Below are positions 34,902 to 42,771 of a DNA stretch of 64,000 bases, in pieces. The stretch comes from JAPHTQ01 sp050295975 (GTDB lineage Bacteria; Pseudomonadota; Gammaproteobacteria; Thiohalomonadales; Thiohalomonadaceae): contig JBNKQR010000006.1 of the NCBI GenBank assembly GCA_050295975.1, forward strand, positions 1 through 64,000. Direction: 5' to 3'. Each line of letters starts with the position of its first letter. Within the stretch, counting starts at the first letter, position 1. A program made the translations under genes and the position numbers. The notes under the pieces are model-generated. The model had not been told where the DNA came from, did no database searches, and saw only the letters and a list, made by a program, of their open reading frames with translations.

Positions 34902-35011
34902 ATATTGAAGTGCGACTCGTGACACACTGCAAAGGGAATTTCCCCGGAAAATGCAGGTCTGTTGCGGGAGTGCTTTTCTCAATCCTATCTATTACGAGGT
35001 GAATCAGTTCG

Positions 35012-35686
35012 ATGACGACGGATATGTCCCTGTGGAGCCTGTTTGCCGATGCCAGTCGGTTGGTGCAACTGGTTATGTTGCTGCTGTTAGTTGCCTCGCT
35101 CTATTCGTGGACCGTGATCATCCAGAAATTCCGGACACTACGCAGCGCACGTAATGATGCCCTGATATTCGAAAACCGCTTCTGGTCCGGCATTGATCTG
35201 GTGGAACTCTACAAGCAGGTCAACAAACGGCGTGATGATCTACAGGGGCTGGCGCGGCTGTTCGAGGCGGGCTTCGGTGAGTTTGCCCGACTGCGTAAAC
35301 AGAACGGTATGAGCTCCATGGATGTCGTCGAAGGGGCACAGCGGTCGATGCGTGTCGCCCTCAGCCGCGAACTGGATCAGCTTGAATCGGGTCTCGCCTT
35401 TCTCGCCACGGTCGGGTCCACCAGCCCCTATGTGGGTCTGTTCGGTACTGTGTGGGGGATCATGAACGCCTTCCTCGCCCTCGGTCAGGCCAACAACGCC
35501 ACCCTGGCGATGGTTGCACCGGGGATTGCCGAGGCGCTGATCGCCACCGCCATGGGTCTGTTTGCTGCTATTCCCGCGGTTATTGCCTACAACCGTTTCT
35601 CCAATGAAGTCGAGCGGCTGGATAACCGCTATGAGACCTTCAAGGAGGAGTTCTCCACCCTGCTGCAACGTCAGGCGGCGGGATAA
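35012..35686 (+). CDS. tolQ: Tol-Pal system proton channel protein TolQ
   Basis: 224 residues, three membrane helices, with the ExbB/TolQ/MotA signature (FLATVGSTSPYVGLFGTVWGIMNAF and GIAEALIATAMGLFAAIPAVIAYN). GAGGTGA lies upstream of the ATG. Together with TolR it uses the proton motive force to energise TolA during envelope constriction. The thioesterase gene ybgC that often precedes tolQ is absent; ruvB is the direct neighbour. Confidence 0.95.
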   Translation: MTTDMSLWSLFADASRLVQLVMLLLLVASLYSWTVIIQKFRTLRSARNDALIFENRFWSGIDLVELYKQVNKRRDDLQGLARLFEAGFGEFARLRKQNGMSSMDVVEGAQRSMRVALSRELDQLESGLAFLATVGSTSPYVGLFGTVWGIMNAFLALGQANNATLAMVAPGIAEALIATAMGLFAAIPAVIAYNRFSNEVERLDNRYETFKEEFSTLLQRQAAG

Positions 35687-35692
35687 GAGACC

Positions 35693-36130
35693 ATGTCCGA
35701 GACACGTAAACGACGGCGCATGATGGGGGAGATCAACGTGGTCCCCTACATCGATGTGATGCTGGTGCTGTTGGTGATCTTCATGATCACCGCACCGATG
35801 CTCAGCCAGGGGGTCAAGGTCGATCTGCCTCAGGCCGACTCGCAGCCGATCCCGCAGGAGGATGTGGCACCGCTGGTGGTGACGGTAGATGCCAAGGGAC
35901 GTTACTTTTTCAGTCTGGCCAAGAAACCGAATAGTCCGTTGGCGTCCACTGCACTGCTGCAACAGCTGGCAGGGGTGCTGAAAAAACAGCCGCAGCGCCC
36001 GGTCTATGTCAAAGGTGATCGCCACGTGGCCTACGGCAAGGTGGTGGAGCTGATGGCGCTGATTCAGGGGGCGGGGGTTGCAACGGTCGGCCTGATGACC
36101 GAGTCATCCGAGGATGGCAATGGCCGCTGA
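35693..36130 (+). CDS. tolR: Tol-Pal system protein TolR
   Basis: 145 residues: one N-terminal membrane helix carrying the proton-conducting aspartate (INVVPYIDVMLVLLVIFMIT) and a periplasmic domain. ExbD/TolR family. It starts 6 nt after tolQ and its end overlaps tolA by 17 nt. Confidence 0.95.
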   Translation: MSETRKRRRMMGEINVVPYIDVMLVLLVIFMITAPMLSQGVKVDLPQADSQPIPQEDVAPLVVTVDAKGRYFFSLAKKPNSPLASTALLQQLAGVLKKQPQRPVYVKGDRHVAYGKVVELMALIQGAGVATVGLMTESSEDGNGR

Positions 36131-36890
36131 CTCGGATCGTTGGAGCGCCCTCGGTTGGGCCATTGGTATCCATCTGCTGCTGTTTGCCCTGATCACCTTT
36201 GGTCTGCGTACCAGCAAACATGCCGCGGTATCGGTAGCCCCAATCATTCAGGCTACCGCAGTGAGCGAAGAGCAGGTGATGGAACCGCAGCGTCGTCACC
36301 AGGCCGAGGAGGCGGCAAAAAAAAAGCGCATCGCCGAACAGAAGCGTAAGGCTGCTGAGGAAAAACGCCAGGCCGCGTTGAAGAAAAAGCGGGCGGCGGA
36401 GAAGGCCCGTTTGGCCGCGCTGGAGAAGAAACGTAAGATGGAGGCCGAGCGCAAGGCCGAGGCAGAGCGCAAACAGGCCGAGGAAGCAAAAAAGCGGGCC
36501 GAAGCGGAAGAGGCAAAGAAACGCCAGGCAGCCGAAGAGCAGCTCAAAGCACAGATGGCCGCCGAGGCGGAACGCATGGCGGCAGAGGCGAAGCGACTCG
36601 ACAGCGCCCGGCTTAACCGTTTGCAGGATCAGTATGTGGCGGACATTACCAACAAGGTACAGCGCAACTGGCTGCGTCCGCCCGATAGTCGCGGCACCTT
36701 TTGTAGTGTGGTGATCAACCAGATCCCCGGCGGCGATATCGTCGGTATTCGGGTAACCGACTGCGATGGCGATGTCGCCTTTCAGCGTTCGGTAGAGGCG
36801 GCGGTGCAGAAGTCCTCGCCGCTGCCGTTGCCCAAGGAACCAGAACTGTTCCAGCGTGAGATTGAATTTGTATTCCGACCTGTCAGATAA
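36114..36890 (+). CDS. tolA: Tol-Pal system cell-envelope protein TolA
   Basis: 258 residues: one N-terminal membrane helix (ALGWAIGIHLLLFALITFGL), a long Ala/Lys/Glu-rich helical region (about 55-160) that spans the periplasm, and a globular C-terminal TolA domain (NKVQRNWLRPPDSRGTFCSV to FVFRPVR). Low-complexity repeats in the middle explain the many spurious frames there. An ATG at 36120 is an alternative start. Confidence 0.93.
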   Translation: MAMAADSDRWSALGWAIGIHLLLFALITFGLRTSKHAAVSVAPIIQATAVSEEQVMEPQRRHQAEEAAKKKRIAEQKRKAAEEKRQAALKKKRAAEKARLAALEKKRKMEAERKAEAERKQAEEAKKRAEAEEAKKRQAAEEQLKAQMAAEAERMAAEAKRLDSARLNRLQDQYVADITNKVQRNWLRPPDSRGTFCSVVINQIPGGDIVGIRVTDCDGDVAFQRSVEAAVQKSSPLPLPKEPELFQREIEFVFRPVR

Positions 36891-36910
36891 CGTCGGCAAG
36901 TAATGGATAA

Positions 36911-38215
36911 ATGAATATGTTGAAAAAAGTCGTTGTTATAGTGTTACTGCTGGGCATGGCCATGCCGACCCAGGCGCGCCTGGTGATTGAGATCACCGAG
37001 GGGATTGAGGGCGCGCTGCCGATTGCGGTGGTGCCCTTTGCCGATGAGGCGGTGAGTGAGGATAGGGTGTCGCAGATCGTCGCTGCCGATCTGGCACGCA
37101 GTGGCCACTTCGCCCCTATTCAAGCGACCAAGATGCCTAATCAGCCTCACGAGGGTCGCGATATCGACTTCGCCGCCTGGCGAAATGTCGGGGTGGAGCA
37201 TATGGTGGTGGGTAAGGTGGCCAAGCGTGGTACCAGCGCGCTGCAGGTTCAGTTCCAGCTCTTCGATGTGGTGCGTGGTGTGCAACTGGCCGGTTACAGC
37301 ATTCCCACCGTGCCGTCGCGGCTGCGTCAGGTATCACACCAGATCGCCGATCTGGTGTTTGAAAAACTGACTGGGCAGAAGGGCGCCTTCAATACCCACG
37401 TCGCCTACGTCACCGTGAACCAGGAGGGGGGCAAAACGGTACACCGTCTGGCGGTGGCCGACTCCGACGGTTTCAATGAGCAAATTATCCTTACCTCGAA
37501 ACAGCCGCTGCTCTCTCCGGCCTGGGCGCCCGATGGCAAGCGTCTCGCCTACGTTTCGTTTGAGGGTGGGCGTACCGAGCTCTTCGTCCAGAACATCACC
37601 ACGGGTAAGCGACAAAAGCTGGCCAGTTTCCGCGGCCTTAACAGTGCACCCGCCTGGTCGCCGGATGGTCGCCGTCTGGCGATGACCCTCTCCCGCGACG
37701 GCAATCCGGAGATTTACCTAATTGATCTCTCCAGCCGCGCACTCAGTCGTTTGACTCATAGCCGCTCCATCGATACCGAGGCGGCCTGGGCACCGGACGG
37801 TCGCTCCCTGATCTTTACCTCGGACCGCGGCGGCAAGCCGCAGATCTACAAGGTTGAACTGAATGGCAATCGAGCCAAGGGGCGACCCCAGCGTCTCACC
37901 TTCGAGAGCGACTACAGTGCCCGTGCCAGTTATTCACCTGACGGCAGGCGGCTGGTCTTCGTTAGTGGTGAGGGGAATCGCTTCCGTATTGCGGTGCAGG
38001 ATATGGAAAATGGCGCCATGCGGGTTGTGACCGGCAACTGGCTCGACGAGTCGCCAAGCTTCGCACCCAACGGCAGCATGATCATCTACGCTACGGAGCA
38101 TAATGGCCGTGGCATTCTTGAAGCAGTTTCAGTTGACGGTCGCTCACACCAGCGTCTTGGTAGCAGTCAGGGTGATGTGCGTGAGCCGGCCTGGTCACCG
38201 TTTATCGCGCAATAG
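36911..38215 (+). CDS. tolB: Tol-Pal system beta-propeller protein TolB
   Basis: 434 residues with a signal peptide ending near MPTQARA-like cleavage (AMPTQAR), an N-terminal alpha/beta domain and a six-bladed propeller built of SPAWAPDGKRLAYVS-type repeats. Periplasmic partner of Pal and TolA. Normal length and position. Confidence 0.95.
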   Translation: MNMLKKVVVIVLLLGMAMPTQARLVIEITEGIEGALPIAVVPFADEAVSEDRVSQIVAADLARSGHFAPIQATKMPNQPHEGRDIDFAAWRNVGVEHMVVGKVAKRGTSALQVQFQLFDVVRGVQLAGYSIPTVPSRLRQVSHQIADLVFEKLTGQKGAFNTHVAYVTVNQEGGKTVHRLAVADSDGFNEQIILTSKQPLLSPAWAPDGKRLAYVSFEGGRTELFVQNITTGKRQKLASFRGLNSAPAWSPDGRRLAMTLSRDGNPEIYLIDLSSRALSRLTHSRSIDTEAAWAPDGRSLIFTSDRGGKPQIYKVELNGNRAKGRPQRLTFESDYSARASYSPDGRRLVFVSGEGNRFRIAVQDMENGAMRVVTGNWLDESPSFAPNGSMIIYATEHNGRGILEAVSVDGRSHQRLGSSQGDVREPAWSPFIAQ

Positions 38216-38225
38216 AGGATAAGTC

Positions 38226-38762
38226 ATGAAAAGAGTTCACGGCGGTTTGGTTCTGGTTGCAACGGCGTTGCTGCTGTTGCAGGGTTGTAGCGGTGGCGCA
38301 GTGCGTGAAGATGAGGCTCCGGTGGATGAACAGAGTCTTGGTGCGGAGACCGGAGCCGCGCAGGTCGGTGTTGGTACTTTTAACGGTGTGCCGATTGCCG
38401 AGGCGCTTAACGACCCGGATAGTGTGTTATCACGCCGGGTGTTCTATTTCGATTTCAACAGCAGTGAACTTTCCGAAGCGGATCGCGAAGCGCTGGCCAC
38501 CCATGCCAGCCTGCTATCAACCAATCCGGATCTGGCTGTGGTGCTGGAAGGTCATGCGGATGAACGTGGTTCACGCGAATACAACCTGGCACTGGGTGAG
38601 CGCCGCGCCAAGGCGATTGAACAGGTGTTAAATCTACAGGGTGTGGATCGGGAGCAGATCCAGGTGATCAGTTTTGGTGAGGAGCGTCCGGTGGCATTGG
38701 GCCACGATGAAGAGGCATGGCGACTGAACCGCCGTGTGGAACTGCTTTATTCAGGGTATTGA
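38226..38762 (+). CDS. pal: Peptidoglycan-associated lipoprotein Pal
   Basis: 178 residues. Lipobox LLQGC in the signal peptide, then an OmpA-like domain: FYFDFNSSELS, a central LEGHADERGSREYNLALGERRA (peptidoglycan contact) and EAWRLNRRVELLY. Anchors the outer membrane to peptidoglycan and binds TolB. Confidence 0.96.
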   Translation: MKRVHGGLVLVATALLLLQGCSGGAVREDEAPVDEQSLGAETGAAQVGVGTFNGVPIAEALNDPDSVLSRRVFYFDFNSSELSEADREALATHASLLSTNPDLAVVLEGHADERGSREYNLALGERRAKAIEQVLNLQGVDREQIQVISFGEERPVALGHDEEAWRLNRRVELLYSGY

Positions 38763-38763
38763 T

Positions 38764-39579
38764 ATGCGAGTGATGAAATTTTGTCTGGTCGCTGCCGTAG
38801 CAGCTGTTCTCTCTGCGCCACTGCATGCAGAGAGTACGGATGATCGGCTGGACCGTATCGAAAAAATGCTCAGCAACCAGACGTTGCTGGATATGGTCGA
38901 GCGCCTTGATGCGATGCAGGCAGAGATGCAGCAATTGCGAGGCTCAGTGGAGGAACAGCAGCACACCATCGAAGGTTTGAAAGAGCGACAGCGTGAACTC
39001 TATCTTGATGTTGACCGTCGCCTCTCTCGTTTTGAGCGTGAAGGGGGCGGTGCGAGTATGCCGGCTCCAGTAGTAAAAGCACCTGCCGCGTCAAGTAGCA
39101 GCACTCAACCGCTGACCTCAGCGGCTGCGACACCCACTACCCCGGTTGTGGCTGCCCCCGCTGTGGCACCGACGAACGATGCCAACCAGATGCAACAGGA
39201 GCGTGAGGCCTATCAGAAGGCCTTCGATACCCTGCGCGAACTGCGTTATGCCCAGGCAACCCAGGAGTTCCGTTCTTTCCTCAAACAGTATCCCAATGGT
39301 CGTTATGGTCATATCGCTCAGTACTGGCTGGGCGAGGCGAGCTACGCCCAGCGTAACTTCAAACAGGCGATCATCGACTATCAGGGACTGTTAAAGGGTT
39401 ACCCCAGCAGCCCCAAGCGGGCCGAGGCGATGCTCAAGATCGGCTATAGCCAGCATGAACTGAAGCAGGATAGCGAGGCGAAGCAGACTCTGGATCAGCT
39501 GATCAAGCTCTACCCCGACTCGACCGAGGCGGGACAGGCACGCAACCTGCTCAAGCAGATCCGCAAACAGGCGGGCTGA
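38764..39579 (+). CDS. cpoB: Cell division coordinator CpoB (YbgF)
   Basis: 271 residues from the ATG at 38764, which directly follows the pal stop; the frame upstream lies inside pal. Signal peptide (VMKFCLVAAVAAVLSAPLHA), N-terminal trimerising coiled coil (DRLDRIEKMLSNQTLLDMVERLDAMQ region), a Pro/Ala/Thr-rich linker, and C-terminal TPR repeats (AYQKAFDTLRELRYAQATQEF onward). Coordinates PBP1B and Tol activity at the septum. Last gene of the tol-pal operon. Confidence 0.93.
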   Translation: MRVMKFCLVAAVAAVLSAPLHAESTDDRLDRIEKMLSNQTLLDMVERLDAMQAEMQQLRGSVEEQQHTIEGLKERQRELYLDVDRRLSRFEREGGGASMPAPVVKAPAASSSSTQPLTSAAATPTTPVVAAPAVAPTNDANQMQQEREAYQKAFDTLRELRYAQATQEFRSFLKQYPNGRYGHIAQYWLGEASYAQRNFKQAIIDYQGLLKGYPSSPKRAEAMLKIGYSQHELKQDSEAKQTLDQLIKLYPDSTEAGQARNLLKQIRKQAG

Positions 39580-39580
39580 A

Positions 39581-40246
39581 TTGGCCGCGGTGGAGAGTGG
39601 CGGGGCTGGTCGGCTCCGCATCAGCGAGATATTTCTCTCTCTTCAGGGCGAAGCCGACGCGGTTGGCTGGCCCTCGGTCTTTGTGCGACTTACGGGTTGC
39701 CCGTTGCGTTGCCACTACTGTGATACCGCCTATGCCTTTAGCGGAGGCGAGTGGATGGGGATCGACGAGGTGCTGGCCCGGGTGGCCGACTATGGCGTTC
39801 GCCATGTCTGTGTGACCGGTGGCGAGCCGCTGGCACAAAAGGGCTGCCTGGAGTTGCTGAGCCGCCTCTGCGATGCCGGGCACGATGTTTCACTGGAGAC
39901 CAGCGGTGCACTTGATATTGCCCGGGTCGACCCACGAGTCAGTCGGGTGATGGACATCAAGACCCCGATATCAGGTGAGGCGCAGCAGAATCGTTACGAA
40001 AACATCGACTATCTCACCTCTCAGGATCAGGTAAAATTCGTTATCGGCAGTCGCGATGATTACGACTGGTCGGTGGCGGTGATCAACAAATACCAACTGA
40101 CAGAACGCTGCATGGTCTTCTTCTCCCCCTGCTTCGGCAAGATAGAGGCGAAAGAGCTAGCCGAGTGGATCATCGCTGACCGGCTGGAGGTGAGACTGCA
40201 GTTGCAGCTACACAAGTTGTTGTGGGGCGATGAACAGGGCCGTTAG
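39581..40246 (+). CDS. queE: 7-carboxy-7-deazaguanine synthase QueE
   Basis: 221-residue radical SAM enzyme in queuosine precursor synthesis. The cluster motif is CPLRCHYCDTAYAF, preceded by ISEIFLSLQGEADAVGWPSVFVRL. GGEPLAQKG is the SAM-binding GGEP. The first possible start is TTG at 39581 and a GTG at 39590 is equally plausible; no strong ribosome site decides. Follows cpoB by one base and precedes queC, a common gammaproteobacterial order. Confidence 0.92.
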   Translation: MAAVESGGAGRLRISEIFLSLQGEADAVGWPSVFVRLTGCPLRCHYCDTAYAFSGGEWMGIDEVLARVADYGVRHVCVTGGEPLAQKGCLELLSRLCDAGHDVSLETSGALDIARVDPRVSRVMDIKTPISGEAQQNRYENIDYLTSQDQVKFVIGSRDDYDWSVAVINKYQLTERCMVFFSPCFGKIEAKELAEWIIADRLEVRLQLQLHKLLWGDEQGR

Positions 40247-40261
40247 GCAATCAGGAAAGTT

Positions 40262-40966
40262 ATGGCAGAGCAAAACGCGGTAGTACTGGTCTCCGGCGGT
40301 CTCGATTCCGCCACCACCCTGGCGATGGCGCAGCGGCAGGGTTTCACCTGTTACGCCCTCAGTTTCGATTACGACCAACGCCACCGCTGTGAACTGGCAG
40401 CGGCCGATGCGGTGGCCTCCAGTCTGGGGGCGGTAGAGCATCGGGTCTTCTCCCTCAATCTACGCCAGTTCGGCGGCTCGGCACTCACCGACGACAGCAT
40501 CGATGTGCCGGAGCACGGCGGCGAAGGGATCCCGGTCACCTACGTCCCGGCGCGCAATACGGTGTTTCTCTCCCTGGCACTGGCCTGGGCCGAGGTACTG
40601 GATGCCCGCGATATCTTTATAGGGGTCAACGCGGTGGACTACTCCGGCTATCCCGACTGCCGCCCCGAGTTCATTGATGCCTTCGAACATACCGCCAATC
40701 TGGCAACCAAGGCGGGAGTAGAAGGCAGGGATTTCACCATCCACGCGCCATTGATTGATATGAGTAAGGCGGAGATCATCGAGATGGGGACGACCCTGGG
40801 TGTCGACTACGGTCAGACCGTCTCCTGCTACAACCCCGACCCGGATGGTCTGGCCTGCGGCCACTGCGACTCCTGCCGCTTGCGTGCCGAGGGCTTCGCC
40901 AATGCCGGGATAGCCGATCCGACCCGTTATAAGGGAATTCCCGTCTGGAAAGCCCCTCTCTCCTAG
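40262..40966 (+). CDS. queC: 7-cyano-7-deazaguanine synthase QueC
   Basis: 234 residues. N-terminal ATP-pyrophosphatase loop VSGGLDSATTLAMA, a central VPARNTVFLSLALAWAE, and a C-terminal zinc site with CYNPDPDGLACGHCDSCRLR. Converts 7-carboxy-7-deazaguanine to preQ0 with ATP and ammonia. 15 nt after queE. Confidence 0.96.
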   Translation: MAEQNAVVLVSGGLDSATTLAMAQRQGFTCYALSFDYDQRHRCELAAADAVASSLGAVEHRVFSLNLRQFGGSALTDDSIDVPEHGGEGIPVTYVPARNTVFLSLALAWAEVLDARDIFIGVNAVDYSGYPDCRPEFIDAFEHTANLATKAGVEGRDFTIHAPLIDMSKAEIIEMGTTLGVDYGQTVSCYNPDPDGLACGHCDSCRLRAEGFANAGIADPTRYKGIPVWKAPLS

Positions 40967-40999
40967 GATATTCTTGACTCCTTCACAGGGTGAAAGAAA

Positions 41000-41132
41000 C
41001 TATCTCAAAATAGTTCTCGCCCCCGGATCCTGTGTTGCAAAGCCTCCTCCGGTGCTCATTGACTACCGGTAAACTGCGCTCCTCGCAGACTTTGCGCCTT
41101 GTCTCCGGGCACGAGTCCAAATTTTGAGACAG
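41000..41132. repeat. 133-bp imperfect palindrome with terminal inverted repeats (MITE/REP-like)
   Basis: Ends CTATCTCAAAAT and ATTTTGAGACAG are inverted repeats matching at 11 of 12 positions. Inside them CTCGCCCCCGG pairs imperfectly (9 of 11) with CCGGGCACGAG, and GCAAAG pairs with CTTTGC, so the whole unit could fold into one long hairpin. It fills most of the queC-transporter gap and encodes nothing. It looks like a miniature inverted-repeat element or structured intergenic repeat; no second copy was noticed in this window. Confidence 0.6.
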
Positions 41133-41202
41133 CTTCTTGGGCCGTGTGTATAAGAAATAACTACACTCCCACACAGAGCAAAAGATTGAGAGGTCAGTTT
41201 CA

Positions 41203-42504
41203 ATGGTATTCGAAAGCTTCTCCCAGGCTAATTCCTTTATGTTGTGGTCCACCTTCGCCATTGCCGTTGTGCTGGGCGCGGTGGTCAACAAGACCAACTT
41301 CTGCACCATGGGTGCGGTCTCCGACGCAGTGAACATGGGTGACTGGGGCCGCATACGCGCCTGGTTTCTCGCCATCGCCGTGGCCATGCTCGGCGTAGCG
41401 GTGCTGGAGTTCCTCGGCATGGTCCAGCCCGACACCGCCTTCCCGCCCTACCGTATGGGCCAGCTGATCTGGGCTGAAAATATACTCGGTGGCATCACCT
41501 TCGGTATCGGCATGACCCTCGCCTCGGGCTGTGGCAACAAGACCCTGATTCGTATCGGCGGGGGCAACCTCAAGTCGATTGTGGTCTTCGCCATCATTGC
41601 GCTGATTGCCTACTTTATGATCAACCCGCTGCCCGGTAGTGACCAGACCCTGATGTCGCTGCTGTTCTTTAACTGGATCCGCCCGCTGGCCATCGATATG
41701 GGACCCTATCAGGATCTGGGTACAGTAATCGCCGGAAACGACGGCGCATCGATGGCCCGCCTGGTCATCGGCATCGTGCTTAGTGCGGTAGTGATGGGTT
41801 TTGTCTTCAAATCGGCCGATTTTCGCAGCAATTTTGATAATGTTCTTGCGGGCATCGTCGTCGGCCTGGCGGTGTTAGCGGCCTGGTATGCTACCTCCAA
41901 CACGCTACTCAGCTATGAATCAGACTTCGATGGCGCGGTAACTGTCACTGCCCGTGAATTCCTCGATCCGGTCTCCTCACAGTGGGATATGGCTGAAGGG
42001 GTGCGTGAGAACTGGCCGAGCGATAAGCCGGACATGACCACCATGAGTCCCCAGTCCTTCACCTTCATCAATCCGATGGGCCAGACCCTCGGTTATGCGG
42101 GCAGCGCTTTTGACCGCGCCAACCTGACCTTCGGTGTGATGGCGGTGTTCGGGGTGATCCTCGGCTCCTTCCTCTGGTCGCTGTTTAGCAAGGGCTTCCG
42201 TATCGAATGGTTCAGCTCCATGAGCGACTTCACCAGCCATTTCATTGGCGCGATCCTGATGGGCTTCGGTGGGGTGCTGGCGATGGGCTGCACCGTCGGG
42301 CAGGGCATTACAGGAGTTTCCACCCTGGCCATCGGCTCGATTATGACCCTTTTCTCCATCATCCTCGGCTGCGCCATGACCATGAAAGTGCAGTACTACC
42401 GTATGGTCTACGAGGAGGAGGCGAGCTTCGCCAAGGCACTGGTGGCAGGGCTTTGTGATCTGAAGTTATTGCCGAATAGCCTGCGTAAACTCGATAAGGT
42501 CTGA
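41203..42504 (+). CDS. YeeE/YedE family sulfur (thiosulfate-type) transporter
   Basis: 433 residues with about ten membrane helices. Two repeated sulf_transp units each carry a conserved cysteine motif: TLASGCGNKTLIRIGGGNLKS in the first half and MGCTVGQGITGVSTLAIGS near the C-terminus; KTNFCTMGAVSDAVNMGDW precedes them. Characterised relatives (TsuA/YeeE) import thiosulfate through a chain of cysteines. No TusA-like gene is adjacent. GAGAGGT precedes the ATG. The exact sulfur substrate is not evident. Confidence 0.86.
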   Translation: MVFESFSQANSFMLWSTFAIAVVLGAVVNKTNFCTMGAVSDAVNMGDWGRIRAWFLAIAVAMLGVAVLEFLGMVQPDTAFPPYRMGQLIWAENILGGITFGIGMTLASGCGNKTLIRIGGGNLKSIVVFAIIALIAYFMINPLPGSDQTLMSLLFFNWIRPLAIDMGPYQDLGTVIAGNDGASMARLVIGIVLSAVVMGFVFKSADFRSNFDNVLAGIVVGLAVLAAWYATSNTLLSYESDFDGAVTVTAREFLDPVSSQWDMAEGVRENWPSDKPDMTTMSPQSFTFINPMGQTLGYAGSAFDRANLTFGVMAVFGVILGSFLWSLFSKGFRIEWFSSMSDFTSHFIGAILMGFGGVLAMGCTVGQGITGVSTLAIGSIMTLFSIILGCAMTMKVQYYRMVYEEEASFAKALVAGLCDLKLLPNSLRKLDKV

Positions 42505-42543
42505 GCAACTAGCCTTTATCCAGTAAAAAGTCTGCATTGGCTC

Positions 42544-42571
42544 TTGAGATTTTCGGCGTATCGGGTAGGAT
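42544..42571 (+). promoter_or_regulatory. Probable sigma70 promoter of the tRNA-Lys gene
   Basis: TTGAGA, a 16-base spacer, and TAGGAT, followed by a GC-rich discriminator (GCCGC), ending about 14 bases before the tRNA. This arrangement is usual for stable RNA promoters under stringent control. Assigned by eye. Confidence 0.5.
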
Positions 42572-42585
42572 ATGCCGCTCTTTTG

Positions 42586-42661
42586 GGGCCGTTAGCTCAG
42601 TCGGTAGAGCAGTTGACTTTTAATCAATTGGTCGCAGGTTCGAATCCTGCACGGCCCACCA
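42586..42661 (+). tRNA. tRNA-Lys (anticodon UUU)
   Basis: 76 nt including encoded CCA. Acceptor stem GGGCCGT pairs with ACGGCCC. D-arm TAGCTCAGTCGGTAGAGC, anticodon loop CTTTTAA giving UUU, and T-arm GCAGGTTCGAATCCTGC are all intact. A terminator follows within 8 bases. Confidence 0.97.
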
Positions 42662-42668
42662 TTATTCG

Positions 42669-42703
42669 AAAGGGTTACGTCGCGAGACGTAGCCCTTTTT
42701 TTA
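42669..42703 (+). terminator. Rho-independent terminator after tRNA-Lys
   Basis: Stem AAAGGGTTACGTC / GACGTAGCCCTTT (one G-T pair) with loop GCGA, then a run of seven or more T. Confidence 0.88.
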
Positions 42704-42771
42704 TTTTCCAGCCAGTTTTCCCGTTAAAATGACACGCTTGCTGGCAAACCCTATCTAACTGAGAAATCTCC

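Noticed and set aside
33732..34982. Long reverse-strand open frame opposite ruvB
   Set aside because: RuvB motifs are complete on the plus strand; the reverse frame is a shadow.
36290..36600. Repetitive sequence and several open frames in all frames within tolA
   Set aside because: Explained by the Ala/Lys/Glu-rich helical region of TolA; not an independent repeat or gene.
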